DNA from: Castellaniella sp049671645
GTDB taxonomy: Bacteria > Pseudomonadota > Gammaproteobacteria > Burkholderiales > Burkholderiaceae_B
Direction: 5' to 3'
Assembly (NCBI RefSeq): GCF_049671645.1
Contig: NZ_JBATVG010000014.1
Location: 186,001-250,000, forward strand
DNA: 64,000 nt
Shown here: piece by piece, positions 35,046-43,745 of the stretch
Numbering within the stretch: position 1 is the first letter of the stretch
Layout: each line of letters begins with the position of its first letter
Notes under the pieces: generated by a model
Seen by the model: only the letters and a program-made list of their open reading frames with translations
What the model was told of the DNA's origin: nothing
The model's database searches: none
Position numbers and translations under genes: made by a program

Positions 35046-36068
35046 TTACCCTAGCTGCGTGGAGCCCCGCGCCACCAGGACGCCCGGCAAGCGGATGGCG
35101 CGGGCAGGCGCATCCAGCCCCGCCATGCGTTCGATCAGGCATTGGGCCGCCAGCGCGCCCAAGGCATCCGTGGGCTGCGCGACGGCGCTGATGCCCGGCC
35201 CCACGTAGGGCGCCCATTGCGTGTCGTCGATGCCCACCAGGCCGATGTCCCGCCCCAGCGTCCAGCCCAGCTCCGCCACCGCCGCGACAATCCGCATGGT
35301 GACCACCGCATTGCCGGCGATCAGCGCCGGCGGGCGCCGGGCGGCGCGGCGAAGCGCACGCAAGGCATCGACCAGGCCGGCATGATCGCCGGGGCGCGCT
35401 TCCATCCATTGTCCCTGGGCGCCTTGCCGGGATTCGAAGGCGGCGAGACGTTCCAGCCGGGAGCTGACCCCATCGAGCGGCTCGGTCACCAGCAGGAACT
35501 CCCCATACCCGGCCTGCGTCAGATGCTGGACGCACATGCCGATGGCCTGTTGATTGTCCAGGGATACGAAATCGGCATCCATGCCCTGCCGCAGGCGATC
35601 CACCAGCACCACCGGACGCCCGGCAAGCGCCTGCGTCACCACGGCCTCGCGTTCCAGGCCCATCGTGTTCAGGATGAAGCCTTCGACCTGGTAGCTGGAC
35701 AAAATCCGCAGACCGACGCTTTCGCGTTCGCGGTCATTGCCCAGGTTGAACAGCATCATCAGGAACCCCGCCCGGCGGCAGGCCTGCTCCGCGCCGCTCA
35801 GGACTGCGACCGAGTACGGATTGGTGATGTCGGCCACGACCAGCCCCACCAGACGGGACCGCCCCCGCTTCAGGGCCTGCGCCATCGGGCTCGGGGTATA
35901 CGACAAGGCGTCCACCGCAGCGGCAACCCGCCCGGAGATCTCGGGCGACAGCAGCGTGTCCCGATGGTTCAGGAATCGGGATACCGTGGCTTTCGAGACC
36001 CCGGCATGACGGGCGACGTCGGCGATCGTGGCCCTGGGCGCGGCATTTTTACGGATGATATCGGCCAT
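35046..36068 (-). CDS. ptxS: LacI-family repressor, PtxS-like
   Basis: Transcriptional repressor, 340 aa. The LacI headpiece is ATIADVARHAGVSKATVSRF followed by LNHRDTLLSPEISGRVAAAV; the hinge helix and a periplasmic-binding-protein-like effector domain follow (LVGLVVADITNPYSVAVLSG, GIDDTQWAPYVGPGISAVAQ). The start at 36068 (MADIIRKNAAP) is preferred over upstream codons. It lies directly upstream of the transporter-kgu genes and of a palindrome identical in its core to the PtxS operator, which is the main reason for the name. The expected effector is 2-ketogluconate. Confidence 0.83.
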   Translation of the reverse strand: MADIIRKNAAPRATIADVARHAGVSKATVSRFLNHRDTLLSPEISGRVAAAVDALSYTPSPMAQALKRGRSRLVGLVVADITNPYSVAVLSGAEQACRRAGFLMMLFNLGNDRERESVGLRILSSYQVEGFILNTMGLEREAVVTQALAGRPVVLVDRLRQGMDADFVSLDNQQAIGMCVQHLTQAGYGEFLLVTEPLDGVSSRLERLAAFESRQGAQGQWMEARPGDHAGLVDALRALRRAARRPPALIAGNAVVTMRIVAAVAELGWTLGRDIGLVGIDDTQWAPYVGPGISAVAQPTDALGALAAQCLIERMAGLDAPARAIRLPGVLVARGSTQLG

Positions 36069-36187
36069 TGAAAAAGAGGTGTCCCCTGGAGGCAGGCAGC
36101 GTCGGATCACGTCCCGCCGGATGACCCCAGGCATCCTGGCGCAGACGGACGAGAGGCTTGCGGGATGATATCAGCCCCCCACGGCCG

Positions 36188-36217
36188 ATGCCATGCGCGC
36201 CACGCGGCCTTTATACT
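36188..36217 (+). promoter_or_regulatory. Candidate hexR promoter
   Basis: ATGCCA (36188-36193), 18 bases, TATACT (36212-36217). The -10 ends only nine bases before the hexR ATG (36227), so initiation would fall within a few bases of the start codon and the message may be leaderless. No Shine-Dalgarno sequence is visible. Confidence 0.4.
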
Positions 36218-36226
36218 AAGCCCCTC

Positions 36227-37072
36227 ATGAGCACCCCCATTCTGCCCGAGCTGCGCAGCCGCCTGCCGCACCTGAGCCGCGCCGCCGCCCGCGTCGCCCG
36301 CCTGGTCATCGCCCGGCCGGGCGATACTTCGCGCATGGCGATCAGCGACCTGGCCCAGGCTGCCGAAGTCAGCGAACCCACCGTGATCCGGCTGTGCCGC
36401 GCCCTGGGCTACGCCGGCTGGCCGGCCTTCAAGGTCCAGCTGGCGGCCAGCCAGATCAGCGGCGTGCCTTACGTCCATTCGGCGCTCGCGCCCGGCGACG
36501 GCGTGCCCGCGCTGACCGGCAAGGTCTTCGACAATGCCGTGTCGGCCCTGCTGCGCGTGCGCAACGGCCTGGATCCCGTCCAGGTCGAAGCCGCCATCGA
36601 CCGGCTGACGGCGGCCCGACGCATCGAGTTCTACGGCATCGGCAATTCGGGGATCGTCGCGACCGACGCCCAGTACAAGTTCTTCCGTTTCGACCTGGCG
36701 GTGGCCGCCTATGCCGACAGCCACACGCAAAGCATGGCGGCCTCGCTGCTGGGCCCCCGGGACGCGCTGGTGGCGATTTCGCATTCCGGGCGTTCACGCG
36801 AACTGCTGGATGCCGTCGCCCTGGCCCACGGCAACGGCTGCCCCATCATCGCCATCACCGCGTCGGGCTCGCCACTGGCCCGGCTGTCCGCCATCCTGCT
36901 GCGCGCCGACACCCAGGAAGACACCGAACTCTACAGCCCGATGATCTCGCGCCTGGCGCACCTGACCATCATCGACGTGCTGGCGCTGGGCGTCGCCCTG
37001 CGCCGCGGCGATCAGGCCAGCCGCGTGCTGGCCAAGACCAAACACAGCCTGAAGAACAAACGAAAGTCCTGA
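36227..37072 (+). CDS. hexR: RpiR-family regulator, HexR-like
   Basis: Regulator of central sugar metabolism, 281 aa. The N-terminal RpiR helix-turn-helix (about 1-75) contains RMAISDLAQAAEVSEPTVIR and LCRALGYAGWPAFKVQLAAS; the C-terminal SIS domain contains FYGIGNSGIVATDAQYKFFR and VAISHSGRSRELL for phosphosugar binding. HexR represses Entner-Doudoroff genes and releases DNA on binding KDPG. eda, its likely target, is in the same region with a fitting box. The gene is divergent from ptxS, and its stop overlaps the mfd ATG by one base (TGATG). Confidence 0.85.
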   Translation: MSTPILPELRSRLPHLSRAAARVARLVIARPGDTSRMAISDLAQAAEVSEPTVIRLCRALGYAGWPAFKVQLAASQISGVPYVHSALAPGDGVPALTGKVFDNAVSALLRVRNGLDPVQVEAAIDRLTAARRIEFYGIGNSGIVATDAQYKFFRFDLAVAAYADSHTQSMAASLLGPRDALVAISHSGRSRELLDAVALAHGNGCPIIAITASGSPLARLSAILLRADTQEDTELYSPMISRLAHLTIIDVLALGVALRRGDQASRVLAKTKHSLKNKRKS

Positions 37073-40000
37073 TGCCCGACCTCTCCACCCGCACCGCAAC
37101 CCCCGCTCTGCCCACCCTGCCGGCGACGCTGACCGCCCTGAGACCCGGCCAGCGCTACGCGCAGCCGCGCCCGCCGGGATCCGGGGACGCGCTGTGGCTG
37201 GCCGCGCTGGCCCGGCAGGCCGGGCGCCCGCTGGCGGCATTCTGCGCCGACCCCCTGGCGGCCCAGCGCCTGGCCGATGAAATCACCCTGTTCGACCCCG
37301 ACCTGCGGGTGCGATTCCTGCCCGATTGGGAAACCCTGCCCTACGACAGTTTCTCCCCGCACCAGGATCTGATTTCCGAGCGCTTGCGCACCCTGCACGC
37401 CCTGGGCCAGAGCGCCGTGGACGTGCTGGTCGTCCCGGTCACGACAGCCCTGGTGCGCCTGGCGCCCCCGGAATTTCTGGCTGCCTATACCTTCCAGTTC
37501 CGCCAGGGCGATACCCTGGACGAAGAACGGCTGCGGGCGCAGCTGACCCTGGCCAACTACAGCCACGTCACTCAGGTCAGCGCCCCCGGCGAGTTCTGCA
37601 TCCGCGGCGGCCTGATCGACCTGTTCCCCATGGGTTCGGCCCTGCCCTACCGCCTCGATCTGTTCGACCGCGAGATCGAATCGATCCGCAGCTTCGACAT
37701 CGACACCCAGCGCAGCCTGTATCCGGTGCGCGAGATCGAGCTGCTGCCCGGCCGCGAATTCCCCATGGACGAGGCCGCCCGCAACCGCTTCCGGGCCCGC
37801 TTCCGGGAAATCTTCGAGGGCGACCCGTCGCGGGCGCTGCCGTACAAGGACATCGGCAACGGCATGGCCTTTGCCGGGATCGAATACTATCTGCCGCTGT
37901 TCTTCGAGCACACCGCGACCCTGTTCGATTATCTGCCGGAAGACACCCTGGCCGTGACGCTGGGCGATGCGTCCGCCGCCATCGGCCGCTTCACCCAGGA
38001 CGCGCACAACCGCTGGCAGTTCCTGAAGTCCGACCCTGAACGGCCCGTGCTGCCCCTGGACATGCTGTTCCTGGACGACGAGGGCTTTCACGCCCGGCTG
38101 CGCGAACTGGCGCGCCTGGCCCTGGTCCACGACCAGACCCACCCGGATTTCGCCGCCTGCCCGGACGTCGCCGTCAACCGTCGGGCCGAAGACCCCCTGG
38201 CCGGCCTGCGACGCCACCTGGACAGCAGCCCGCTGCGCACCGCCATCTGCGTGGATTCCGCCGGCCGGCGCGAAACCATCACCGAGCTGCTGGGCGACTA
38301 CCGCCTCAAACCCGACGCGGCCTTCGATACCTGGCAGGACTACCTGGACAGCAAGGCCCGTTTTTCCCTGATCGTCGCGCCCCTGACCGGCGGCTTCCTG
38401 ATGCCCCCGGCCGGCCTGGCCATCCTGACGGAAAACGACCTCTATCCCGCCCAGGCCGCCCGTCCCGCCCGCAGCCGCCGGCGACGTCTCGAGCAGCACA
38501 GCGATATCGACGCCATGGTGCGCGACCTGGCCGAGCTGCACGTGGGAGACCCGGTGGTGCACGTGCAACACGGCATCGGCCGCTACCGGGGCCTGGTCAG
38601 CATGGACCTGGGCGACGGCCCCATCGAACTGCTGCACCTGGAATACGCCCGCGACGCCACCCTGTATGTGCCCGTGTCGCAGTTGCACCTGATCGCCCGC
38701 TACAGCGGCGCCGATCCGGACCAGGCGCCGCTGCATCCGCTGGGCTCCGGCCAATGGGAAAAGGCCCGCCGCAAGGCCGCCCGCCAGGCCCGCGACACCG
38801 CCGCCGAACTGCTGGCTCTGTATGCCAAGCGCGCGGCTCGCGAAGGCCTGCACTTCCAGTTCCCCGCCCGCGACTACCAGGCCTTCGCCGAAGGCTTCGG
38901 CTTCGAGGAAACCCCCGACCAGGCCGCCGCCATCACCGCCGTGATCCAGGACATGACGTCCGGGCGGCCCATGGACCGCCTGGTCTGCGGCGATGTGGGC
39001 TTCGGCAAGACCGAAGTCGCCCTGCGAGCGGCCTTCCTGGCCGCCATGAACGGACGCCAGGTGGCGCTGCTGTGCCCCACGACACTGCTGGCCGAACAGC
39101 ACGCGCAGAATTTCGCCACGCGCTTCGCCGACTGGCCGGTGCGCATCGCCGAGCTGTCGCGTTTCCGGACCAGCAAGGAAACCGCCAAGGCCATCGAAGG
39201 CCTGGCCGACGGCTCGGTGGACATCGTCATCGGCACCCACAAGATCCTGTCCAAGGACATCCGCTACAAGCAACTGGGCCTGGTCATCATCGACGAGGAA
39301 CACCGCTTCGGCGTGCGCCAGAAGGAAGCCCTGAAGGCCCTGCGGGCCGAAGTCGACGTGCTGACCCTGACGGCCACGCCGATCCCGCGCACCCTGGGCA
39401 TGTCGCTGGAAGGCATCCGCGATTTTTCCGTCATCGCCACCGCCCCGCAAAAACGCCTGGCCATCAAGACCTTCGTGCGCCGCGAGGACGGCAGCACCAT
39501 CCGCGAAGCCATCCTGCGCGAACTCAAGCGCGGCGGGCAGGTCTATTTCCTGCACAACGAGGTGGAGACCATCGGCAACCGCCGTGCGCGGCTGGAAGAG
39601 CTGGTCCCCGAAGCCCGCATCGCCGTGGCCCACGGCCAGATGGGCGAGCGCGAGCTGGAAGACGTCATGAAAGGCTTCTACCAGCAGCGCAGCAACATCC
39701 TGCTGTGCACCACCATCATCGAAACCGGCATCGACATCCCCTCGGCCAACACCATCATCATCCACCGCGCCGACAAACTGGGCCTGGCCCAGTTGCATCA
39801 GCTGCGCGGGCGGGTGGGCCGGTCCCACCACCAGGCCTATGCCTACCTGCTGACTCCCGGCGAGGACGCCATCACCAGCAATGCCAAGAAGCGGCTGGAG
39901 GCCATCCAGTCCATGGAGGAACTGGGCGCGGGATTCTTCCTGGCCATGCACGACCTGGAGATCCGCGGCAGCGGCGAAGTGCTGGGCGAATCGCAGTCCG

Positions 40001-40551
40001 GGAACATCCAGGAAATCGGCTACACCCTGTACAACGATATGCTGGCCGCCGCCGTGCGGGCGCTGAAATCCGGAGAGGAACCCGACCTGGACGCGCCTTT
40101 CGGCTCGCAATGCGAGATCAATCTGCACGCCCCCGCCCTGCTGCCCTCGGACTACTGCGCCGACGTGCAGGCCCGCCTGGGGCTGTACAAGCGCCTGGCG
40201 CACGCCGCCGATGCCGACACCCTGACGCTGATCCAGGAAGAACTGATCGATCGCTACGGCAAGCTGCCCGAGGCCGGTCAGACGCTGCTGTCCCTGCACC
40301 GCCTGCGCCTGCTGGCGCAATCCCTGGACGTCATCAAGATCGACGCCGGAGAATCCCAGGCCGCGATCCAGTTCTCCGCCCAGCCCAAGGTCGATCCCCT
40401 GCGCATCATCGAACTGGTGCAGCAGGACCGCCAGGTGCGCCTGAACGGCCCCGACCGCCTGAAAGTCGCCTTCGGCGGCGCAGTGGACGTGCCCGGCCGG
40501 GTGCAGAAGCTGCGCGGGCTGCTGCAGCGCCTGGGCGGCGCGGCCGCGTAA
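37072..40551 (+). CDS. mfd: Transcription-repair coupling factor Mfd
   Basis: DNA translocase that removes stalled RNA polymerase and recruits UvrA, 1159 aa. The N-terminal UvrB-homology region includes LPDWETLPYDSFSPHQDLIS. The RNA-polymerase-interacting domain (about 490-560) has GDPVVHVQHGIGRYRGL. The helicase motors have Walker A GDVGFGKTEVA (about 639), DEEH box IIDEEHRFGVRQKE (about 740) and motif VI QLRGRVGRSHHQAYAYLL (about 908). The C-terminal autoinhibitory domain is present. A longer upstream in-frame extension is hexR out of frame and was discarded. Confidence 0.97.
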   Translation: MPDLSTRTATPALPTLPATLTALRPGQRYAQPRPPGSGDALWLAALARQAGRPLAAFCADPLAAQRLADEITLFDPDLRVRFLPDWETLPYDSFSPHQDLISERLRTLHALGQSAVDVLVVPVTTALVRLAPPEFLAAYTFQFRQGDTLDEERLRAQLTLANYSHVTQVSAPGEFCIRGGLIDLFPMGSALPYRLDLFDREIESIRSFDIDTQRSLYPVREIELLPGREFPMDEAARNRFRARFREIFEGDPSRALPYKDIGNGMAFAGIEYYLPLFFEHTATLFDYLPEDTLAVTLGDASAAIGRFTQDAHNRWQFLKSDPERPVLPLDMLFLDDEGFHARLRELARLALVHDQTHPDFAACPDVAVNRRAEDPLAGLRRHLDSSPLRTAICVDSAGRRETITELLGDYRLKPDAAFDTWQDYLDSKARFSLIVAPLTGGFLMPPAGLAILTENDLYPAQAARPARSRRRRLEQHSDIDAMVRDLAELHVGDPVVHVQHGIGRYRGLVSMDLGDGPIELLHLEYARDATLYVPVSQLHLIARYSGADPDQAPLHPLGSGQWEKARRKAARQARDTAAELLALYAKRAAREGLHFQFPARDYQAFAEGFGFEETPDQAAAITAVIQDMTSGRPMDRLVCGDVGFGKTEVALRAAFLAAMNGRQVALLCPTTLLAEQHAQNFATRFADWPVRIAELSRFRTSKETAKAIEGLADGSVDIVIGTHKILSKDIRYKQLGLVIIDEEHRFGVRQKEALKALRAEVDVLTLTATPIPRTLGMSLEGIRDFSVIATAPQKRLAIKTFVRREDGSTIREAILRELKRGGQVYFLHNEVETIGNRRARLEELVPEARIAVAHGQMGERELEDVMKGFYQQRSNILLCTTIIETGIDIPSANTIIIHRADKLGLAQLHQLRGRVGRSHHQAYAYLLTPGEDAITSNAKKRLEAIQSMEELGAGFFLAMHDLEIRGSGEVLGESQSGNIQEIGYTLYNDMLAAAVRALKSGEEPDLDAPFGSQCEINLHAPALLPSDYCADVQARLGLYKRLAHAADADTLTLIQEELIDRYGKLPEAGQTLLSLHRLRLLAQSLDVIKIDAGESQAAIQFSAQPKVDPLRIIELVQQDRQVRLNGPDRLKVAFGGAVDVPGRVQKLRGLLQRLGGAAA

Positions 40552-40647
40552 GCGGTCTGTGGCGGCCGCATCGCGGCGGCCACAGACCATCTCCGCCAGC
40601 CCGCGCGGTCGCCCGCCGACACAATCCCTGCAAAATTTCTCCACAAT

Positions 40648-40676
40648 TTGAATTGTGAACGATTCTTGTTTAGAAT
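40648..40676 (+). promoter_or_regulatory. Promoter of the siderophore-receptor operon
   Basis: TTGAAT (40648-40653), 17 bases, TAGAAT (40671-40676): a good sigma-70 match in an AT-rich stretch. The inverted repeat GATTCT/AGAATC (40661-40666, 40672-40677) overlaps the -10. Fur-like boxes begin 14 bases downstream. Confidence 0.65.
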
Positions 40677-40689
40677 CACTTTCCTAATT

Positions 40690-40716
40690 GAGAATGATTT
40701 TCATGATATTTATCAT
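40690..40716 (+). promoter_or_regulatory. Fur-like operator
   Basis: GAGAATGATTTTCATGATA (40690-40708) matches the 19-bp Fur consensus at about 14 positions. It overlaps the palindrome ATGATATTTATCAT (40703-40716). It lies between the promoter and the GTG start of the TonB-dependent receptor, where Fur-Fe(II) would repress. Confidence 0.75.
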
Positions 40717-40731
40717 TACAGGGAGATTTGC

Positions 40732-42954
40732 GTGGAAGATACTCTAGAGCCCCGGGCGGGCAAGCTGGCCGGCGGCCTGGCCACGGCGCTGGCCACCCCC
40801 GGCCTGTTCCTGCTGCCTCAGGCAGCGCAGGCGCAGAATACCGATCCGGCTCAGCTCAGCCCCATCAAGGTCCAGGGCGAGAACCCCGCACCCTTCCTGG
40901 TCAAGGAATCCGCATCCGATAAATTCACGGCGCCGGTGCTCGACACGGCCAAATCCCTGCAGATCATCCCGAAGGAGCTGATCCAGAGCCAGGCCGCCAC
41001 CACCCTGACCGACGTGCTGCGCAATTCCCCGGGCATCACCTTCGGTGCGGGCGAAGGCGGCAACCCGCTGGGTGACCGCCCTTTCATCCGCGGCTATGAC
41101 GCCCAGTCCAGCACCTTCATTGACGGCATGCGCGACATCGGCGCCACGTCCCGCGAAGTCTTCAACCTGGAACAGGTGGAAGTCATCAAGGGCGCGGACG
41201 GCGCCTATGCAGGCCGGGGCGGTGCGGGCGGCAGCATCGACCTGATCAGCAAGACCGCCAAACTGCGCGACTTCACCGACGTGTCGGTGGGCGCGGGCAC
41301 CGCAAAATACTTCCGCCAGACCGTGGACAGCAACTGGCAGTTGGGCGAAACCACCGCTTTCCGCCTGAATGCCATGAACCACAGCCAGGACGTAGATGGC
41401 CGCGACGCCGTGGACTACAAGCGCTGGGGCGTGGCGCCGACGATCTCCTTTGGCCTGGGCACCCCCACGCGGGTCACGCTGAGCTACTTCCACATGGAAT
41501 CGGACGACACGCCGGACAGCGGCATTCCGTATACCTACTCGAAGGACCCCAAGTTCCACCGGACGCCCGTCGACGTGGACCGCGACAACTTCTACGGTCT
41601 GGACAGCGACTACCGCCGCACCCGCAATGACATGGGCACACTGCGCATCGAGCATGACTTCAGCGACCGACTGACTTTGCGCAACCAGACCCGCTACACG
41701 AGGGGAACGCAACGCTACGTCGTGACCCAACCGGACGACAGCAAGGGCAACGTCAACAACGGCATGGTCTGGCGCCGCGCCAATACCCGCGACAGCCGCG
41801 TCAGCACCTGGGCCAACCAGACGGAACTGTTGGGCGAATTCCGCACGGGGCAATTGAAGCACCGCTTCCTGACGGGGATCGAGCTGTCGGTGGAAGATGG
41901 GCGCAAGGACAGCCTGGATATCAACCGCGGCAAGAACAACTGCCCGGCAGGCGTCGGCGCGGCGGGGAACTACACGTGCACCAGCCTCTACAATCCCAAC
42001 CCCAGCGACCCCTGGGTCAATACAGGCAGCGGCGGCCCAATCGGAAAGCCCACCTACACACGCACCCTGACAAAATCGATCTACGGCTTCGATACCATAG
42101 AACTCAACGAGCGCTGGCAAACCACGCTCGGACTCCGCCTGGACAACTACGCCACGCGCGTCGACCAGTTCGCCGGCGACAGCATCGATCGCCAGGATAC
42201 GCTGGTCAACTATCAATTGGGACTGGTATACAAGCCGGCGGAAAACGGCAGCATCTACCTCTCCTACGGCACTTCTTCCACGCCTGCAGGCGCAGGTTTG
42301 AACGAAGGCAGCGGGAACTCTGTCGTTCCCGGCGGCCGTACCCCGCTGAATGCCGCCGACACGGCTCCGGAAAAGAACCGCACGATGGAACTGGGCACCA
42401 AATGGGACGTGCTGGATGGACGCCTGGGCCTGACCGCCGCACTCTTCCGGGTCGAAACCACCAATGCGCGGATAACCGACGCAAACGGCCTCTACACAAT
42501 GGCCGGTGACAAGCATGTCGATGGCATCGAGCTGGGCTTTTCAGGCAGCATCACGCCCCAGTGGCAGGTATACGGCGGCTACACCTACCTGAAGAGCCGC
42601 ATCGGAGACGACGGCAAGACCGGCGCCGCATCGAACGAAGGCAAGGTCTTCCCCAACACGCCTGAGAGCAGTTTCAGCCTGTGGAACACCTACGCCTTCA
42701 CGCCCAAGTTCACGGCCGGCGTCGGCGCCTATTACGTGGACAAGCAGTACGGCAACGAGGCCAACACCATCAGCATCCCGTCCTACTGGCGCTTCGACGC
42801 CATGGCCGGCTACAAGTTCAACAAGACCGTCGACCTGCAGATCAACGTGAACAATCTGTTCAACAAGACCTACTACGACAAGGCCTACGCTTCGCACTAC
42901 GCGTCCATCGCTCCGGGACGCTCGGCGGTCGCCACGCTGAACCTGCACTTCTGA
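40732..42954 (+). CDS. TonB-dependent catecholate-type siderophore receptor (Fiu-like)
   Basis: Outer-membrane receptor, 740 aa with the GTG start at 40732, chosen for GGGAG seven bases upstream. The signal peptide ends near QAAQAQ. The plug domain (about 65-190) includes TLTDVLRNSPGITFGAGEGG, RPFIRGYDAQSSTFIDGMRD and VEVIKGADGAYAGRGGAGGS. A beta barrel follows, ending SAVATLNLHF with terminal Phe. The Sel1 and PiuC neighbours and Fur-like boxes fit the Fiu/PiuA group. An in-frame TTG at 40648 lies in the promoter and was rejected. Confidence 0.92.
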   Translation: MEDTLEPRAGKLAGGLATALATPGLFLLPQAAQAQNTDPAQLSPIKVQGENPAPFLVKESASDKFTAPVLDTAKSLQIIPKELIQSQAATTLTDVLRNSPGITFGAGEGGNPLGDRPFIRGYDAQSSTFIDGMRDIGATSREVFNLEQVEVIKGADGAYAGRGGAGGSIDLISKTAKLRDFTDVSVGAGTAKYFRQTVDSNWQLGETTAFRLNAMNHSQDVDGRDAVDYKRWGVAPTISFGLGTPTRVTLSYFHMESDDTPDSGIPYTYSKDPKFHRTPVDVDRDNFYGLDSDYRRTRNDMGTLRIEHDFSDRLTLRNQTRYTRGTQRYVVTQPDDSKGNVNNGMVWRRANTRDSRVSTWANQTELLGEFRTGQLKHRFLTGIELSVEDGRKDSLDINRGKNNCPAGVGAAGNYTCTSLYNPNPSDPWVNTGSGGPIGKPTYTRTLTKSIYGFDTIELNERWQTTLGLRLDNYATRVDQFAGDSIDRQDTLVNYQLGLVYKPAENGSIYLSYGTSSTPAGAGLNEGSGNSVVPGGRTPLNAADTAPEKNRTMELGTKWDVLDGRLGLTAALFRVETTNARITDANGLYTMAGDKHVDGIELGFSGSITPQWQVYGGYTYLKSRIGDDGKTGAASNEGKVFPNTPESSFSLWNTYAFTPKFTAGVGAYYVDKQYGNEANTISIPSYWRFDAMAGYKFNKTVDLQINVNNLFNKTYYDKAYASHYASIAPGRSAVATLNLHF

Positions 42955-43745
42955 TGAAACACAGCGCGCAGCCCGCGCAGCGCACAGCCGAAGGCATGCC
43001 GCCTTCGGCTGTTGCGCTGGATAGTCACGCCATCAACCACATCCGGCTCGATCGGCTGGCCGCCGAATTGCAACGCATCCTGGCCGGCCCGCCCGAGCAC
43101 GCGGCCGCCACGCTGAAGGCCGCGGCCGAGGGCGGCGTCGTCCAGGCGCAACTGATCTACGGCCAGTGGCTGCTGGACGGCCGGGGCGTCGCCTGCGATC
43201 CCGCGCAGGCCGTCCAGTGGTTCGAGCATGCCAGCCGCCATGGCGACCCCATGGCCCTGAACATGCTGGGCCAGTGCCACACCCATGGCTGGGGCGTGCC
43301 GCAGAACGCCTTCATGGCGGCCTACTGGTTCCGTCTGGCGGCTATCGGCGGCCTGGACTGGGGCATGTACAACTACGCCACCGCGCTCTCTCTGGGCCAG
43401 GGCATCGCCACCGATCGTTCCGCCGCGCTGAGCTGGTTTCGCAAAGCCGCCGCGCTGGGACACGCCAAATCCATGAACATGATCGGCAGCTTCCACGAAG
43501 ACGGCTGGGTGGTCGACCAGGATGAAAGCCGGGCGCTGGACTGGTACCGGCAGGCGGCGACAGGCGGCGATTTCCGGGGACAGTTCAACTGCGCGCGCCT
43601 GCTGCTGGCGCAGGGCGATACGGATGCCGCGCTGGCATGGCTGCGAAAAATCCCCGAAACGGCCACGCCCGCGTTCCTGGAAAAAGCCAAGGCCTGGTTG
43701 CGCACCCATCTGGATCCGCACTGGAACTGGACATCCTCATGCTGA
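42954..43745 (+). CDS. Sel1/tetratricopeptide-repeat protein of the iron operon
   Basis: A 263-aa protein made mostly of about five Sel1-like repeats of 35-37 residues (AQLIYGQWLLDGRGVACDPA, ALNMLGQCHTHGWGVPQNAF, SMNMIGSFHEDGWVVDQDES). No signal peptide is apparent, so it is probably cytoplasmic. Its start overlaps the receptor stop (TGATG) and its end overlaps piuC by seven bases, so all three are co-translated. Such proteins lie between Fiu-like receptors and PiuC in several proteobacteria; the function is unknown, perhaps a scaffold. Confidence 0.88.
   Translation: MKHSAQPAQRTAEGMPPSAVALDSHAINHIRLDRLAAELQRILAGPPEHAAATLKAAAEGGVVQAQLIYGQWLLDGRGVACDPAQAVQWFEHASRHGDPMALNMLGQCHTHGWGVPQNAFMAAYWFRLAAIGGLDWGMYNYATALSLGQGIATDRSAALSWFRKAAALGHAKSMNMIGSFHEDGWVVDQDESRALDWYRQAATGGDFRGQFNCARLLLAQGDTDAALAWLRKIPETATPAFLEKAKAWLRTHLDPHWNWTSSC

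Noticed and set aside
36394..37071. N-terminal extension of mfd through hexR
   Set aside because: The extension is hexR read in another frame; the ATG at 37072 gives the family's normal length.
37012..40644. A 1210-codon open frame on the minus strand opposite mfd
   Set aside because: Antisense mirror of a GC-rich gene with low-complexity Gly/Gln/Val composition and no motifs.
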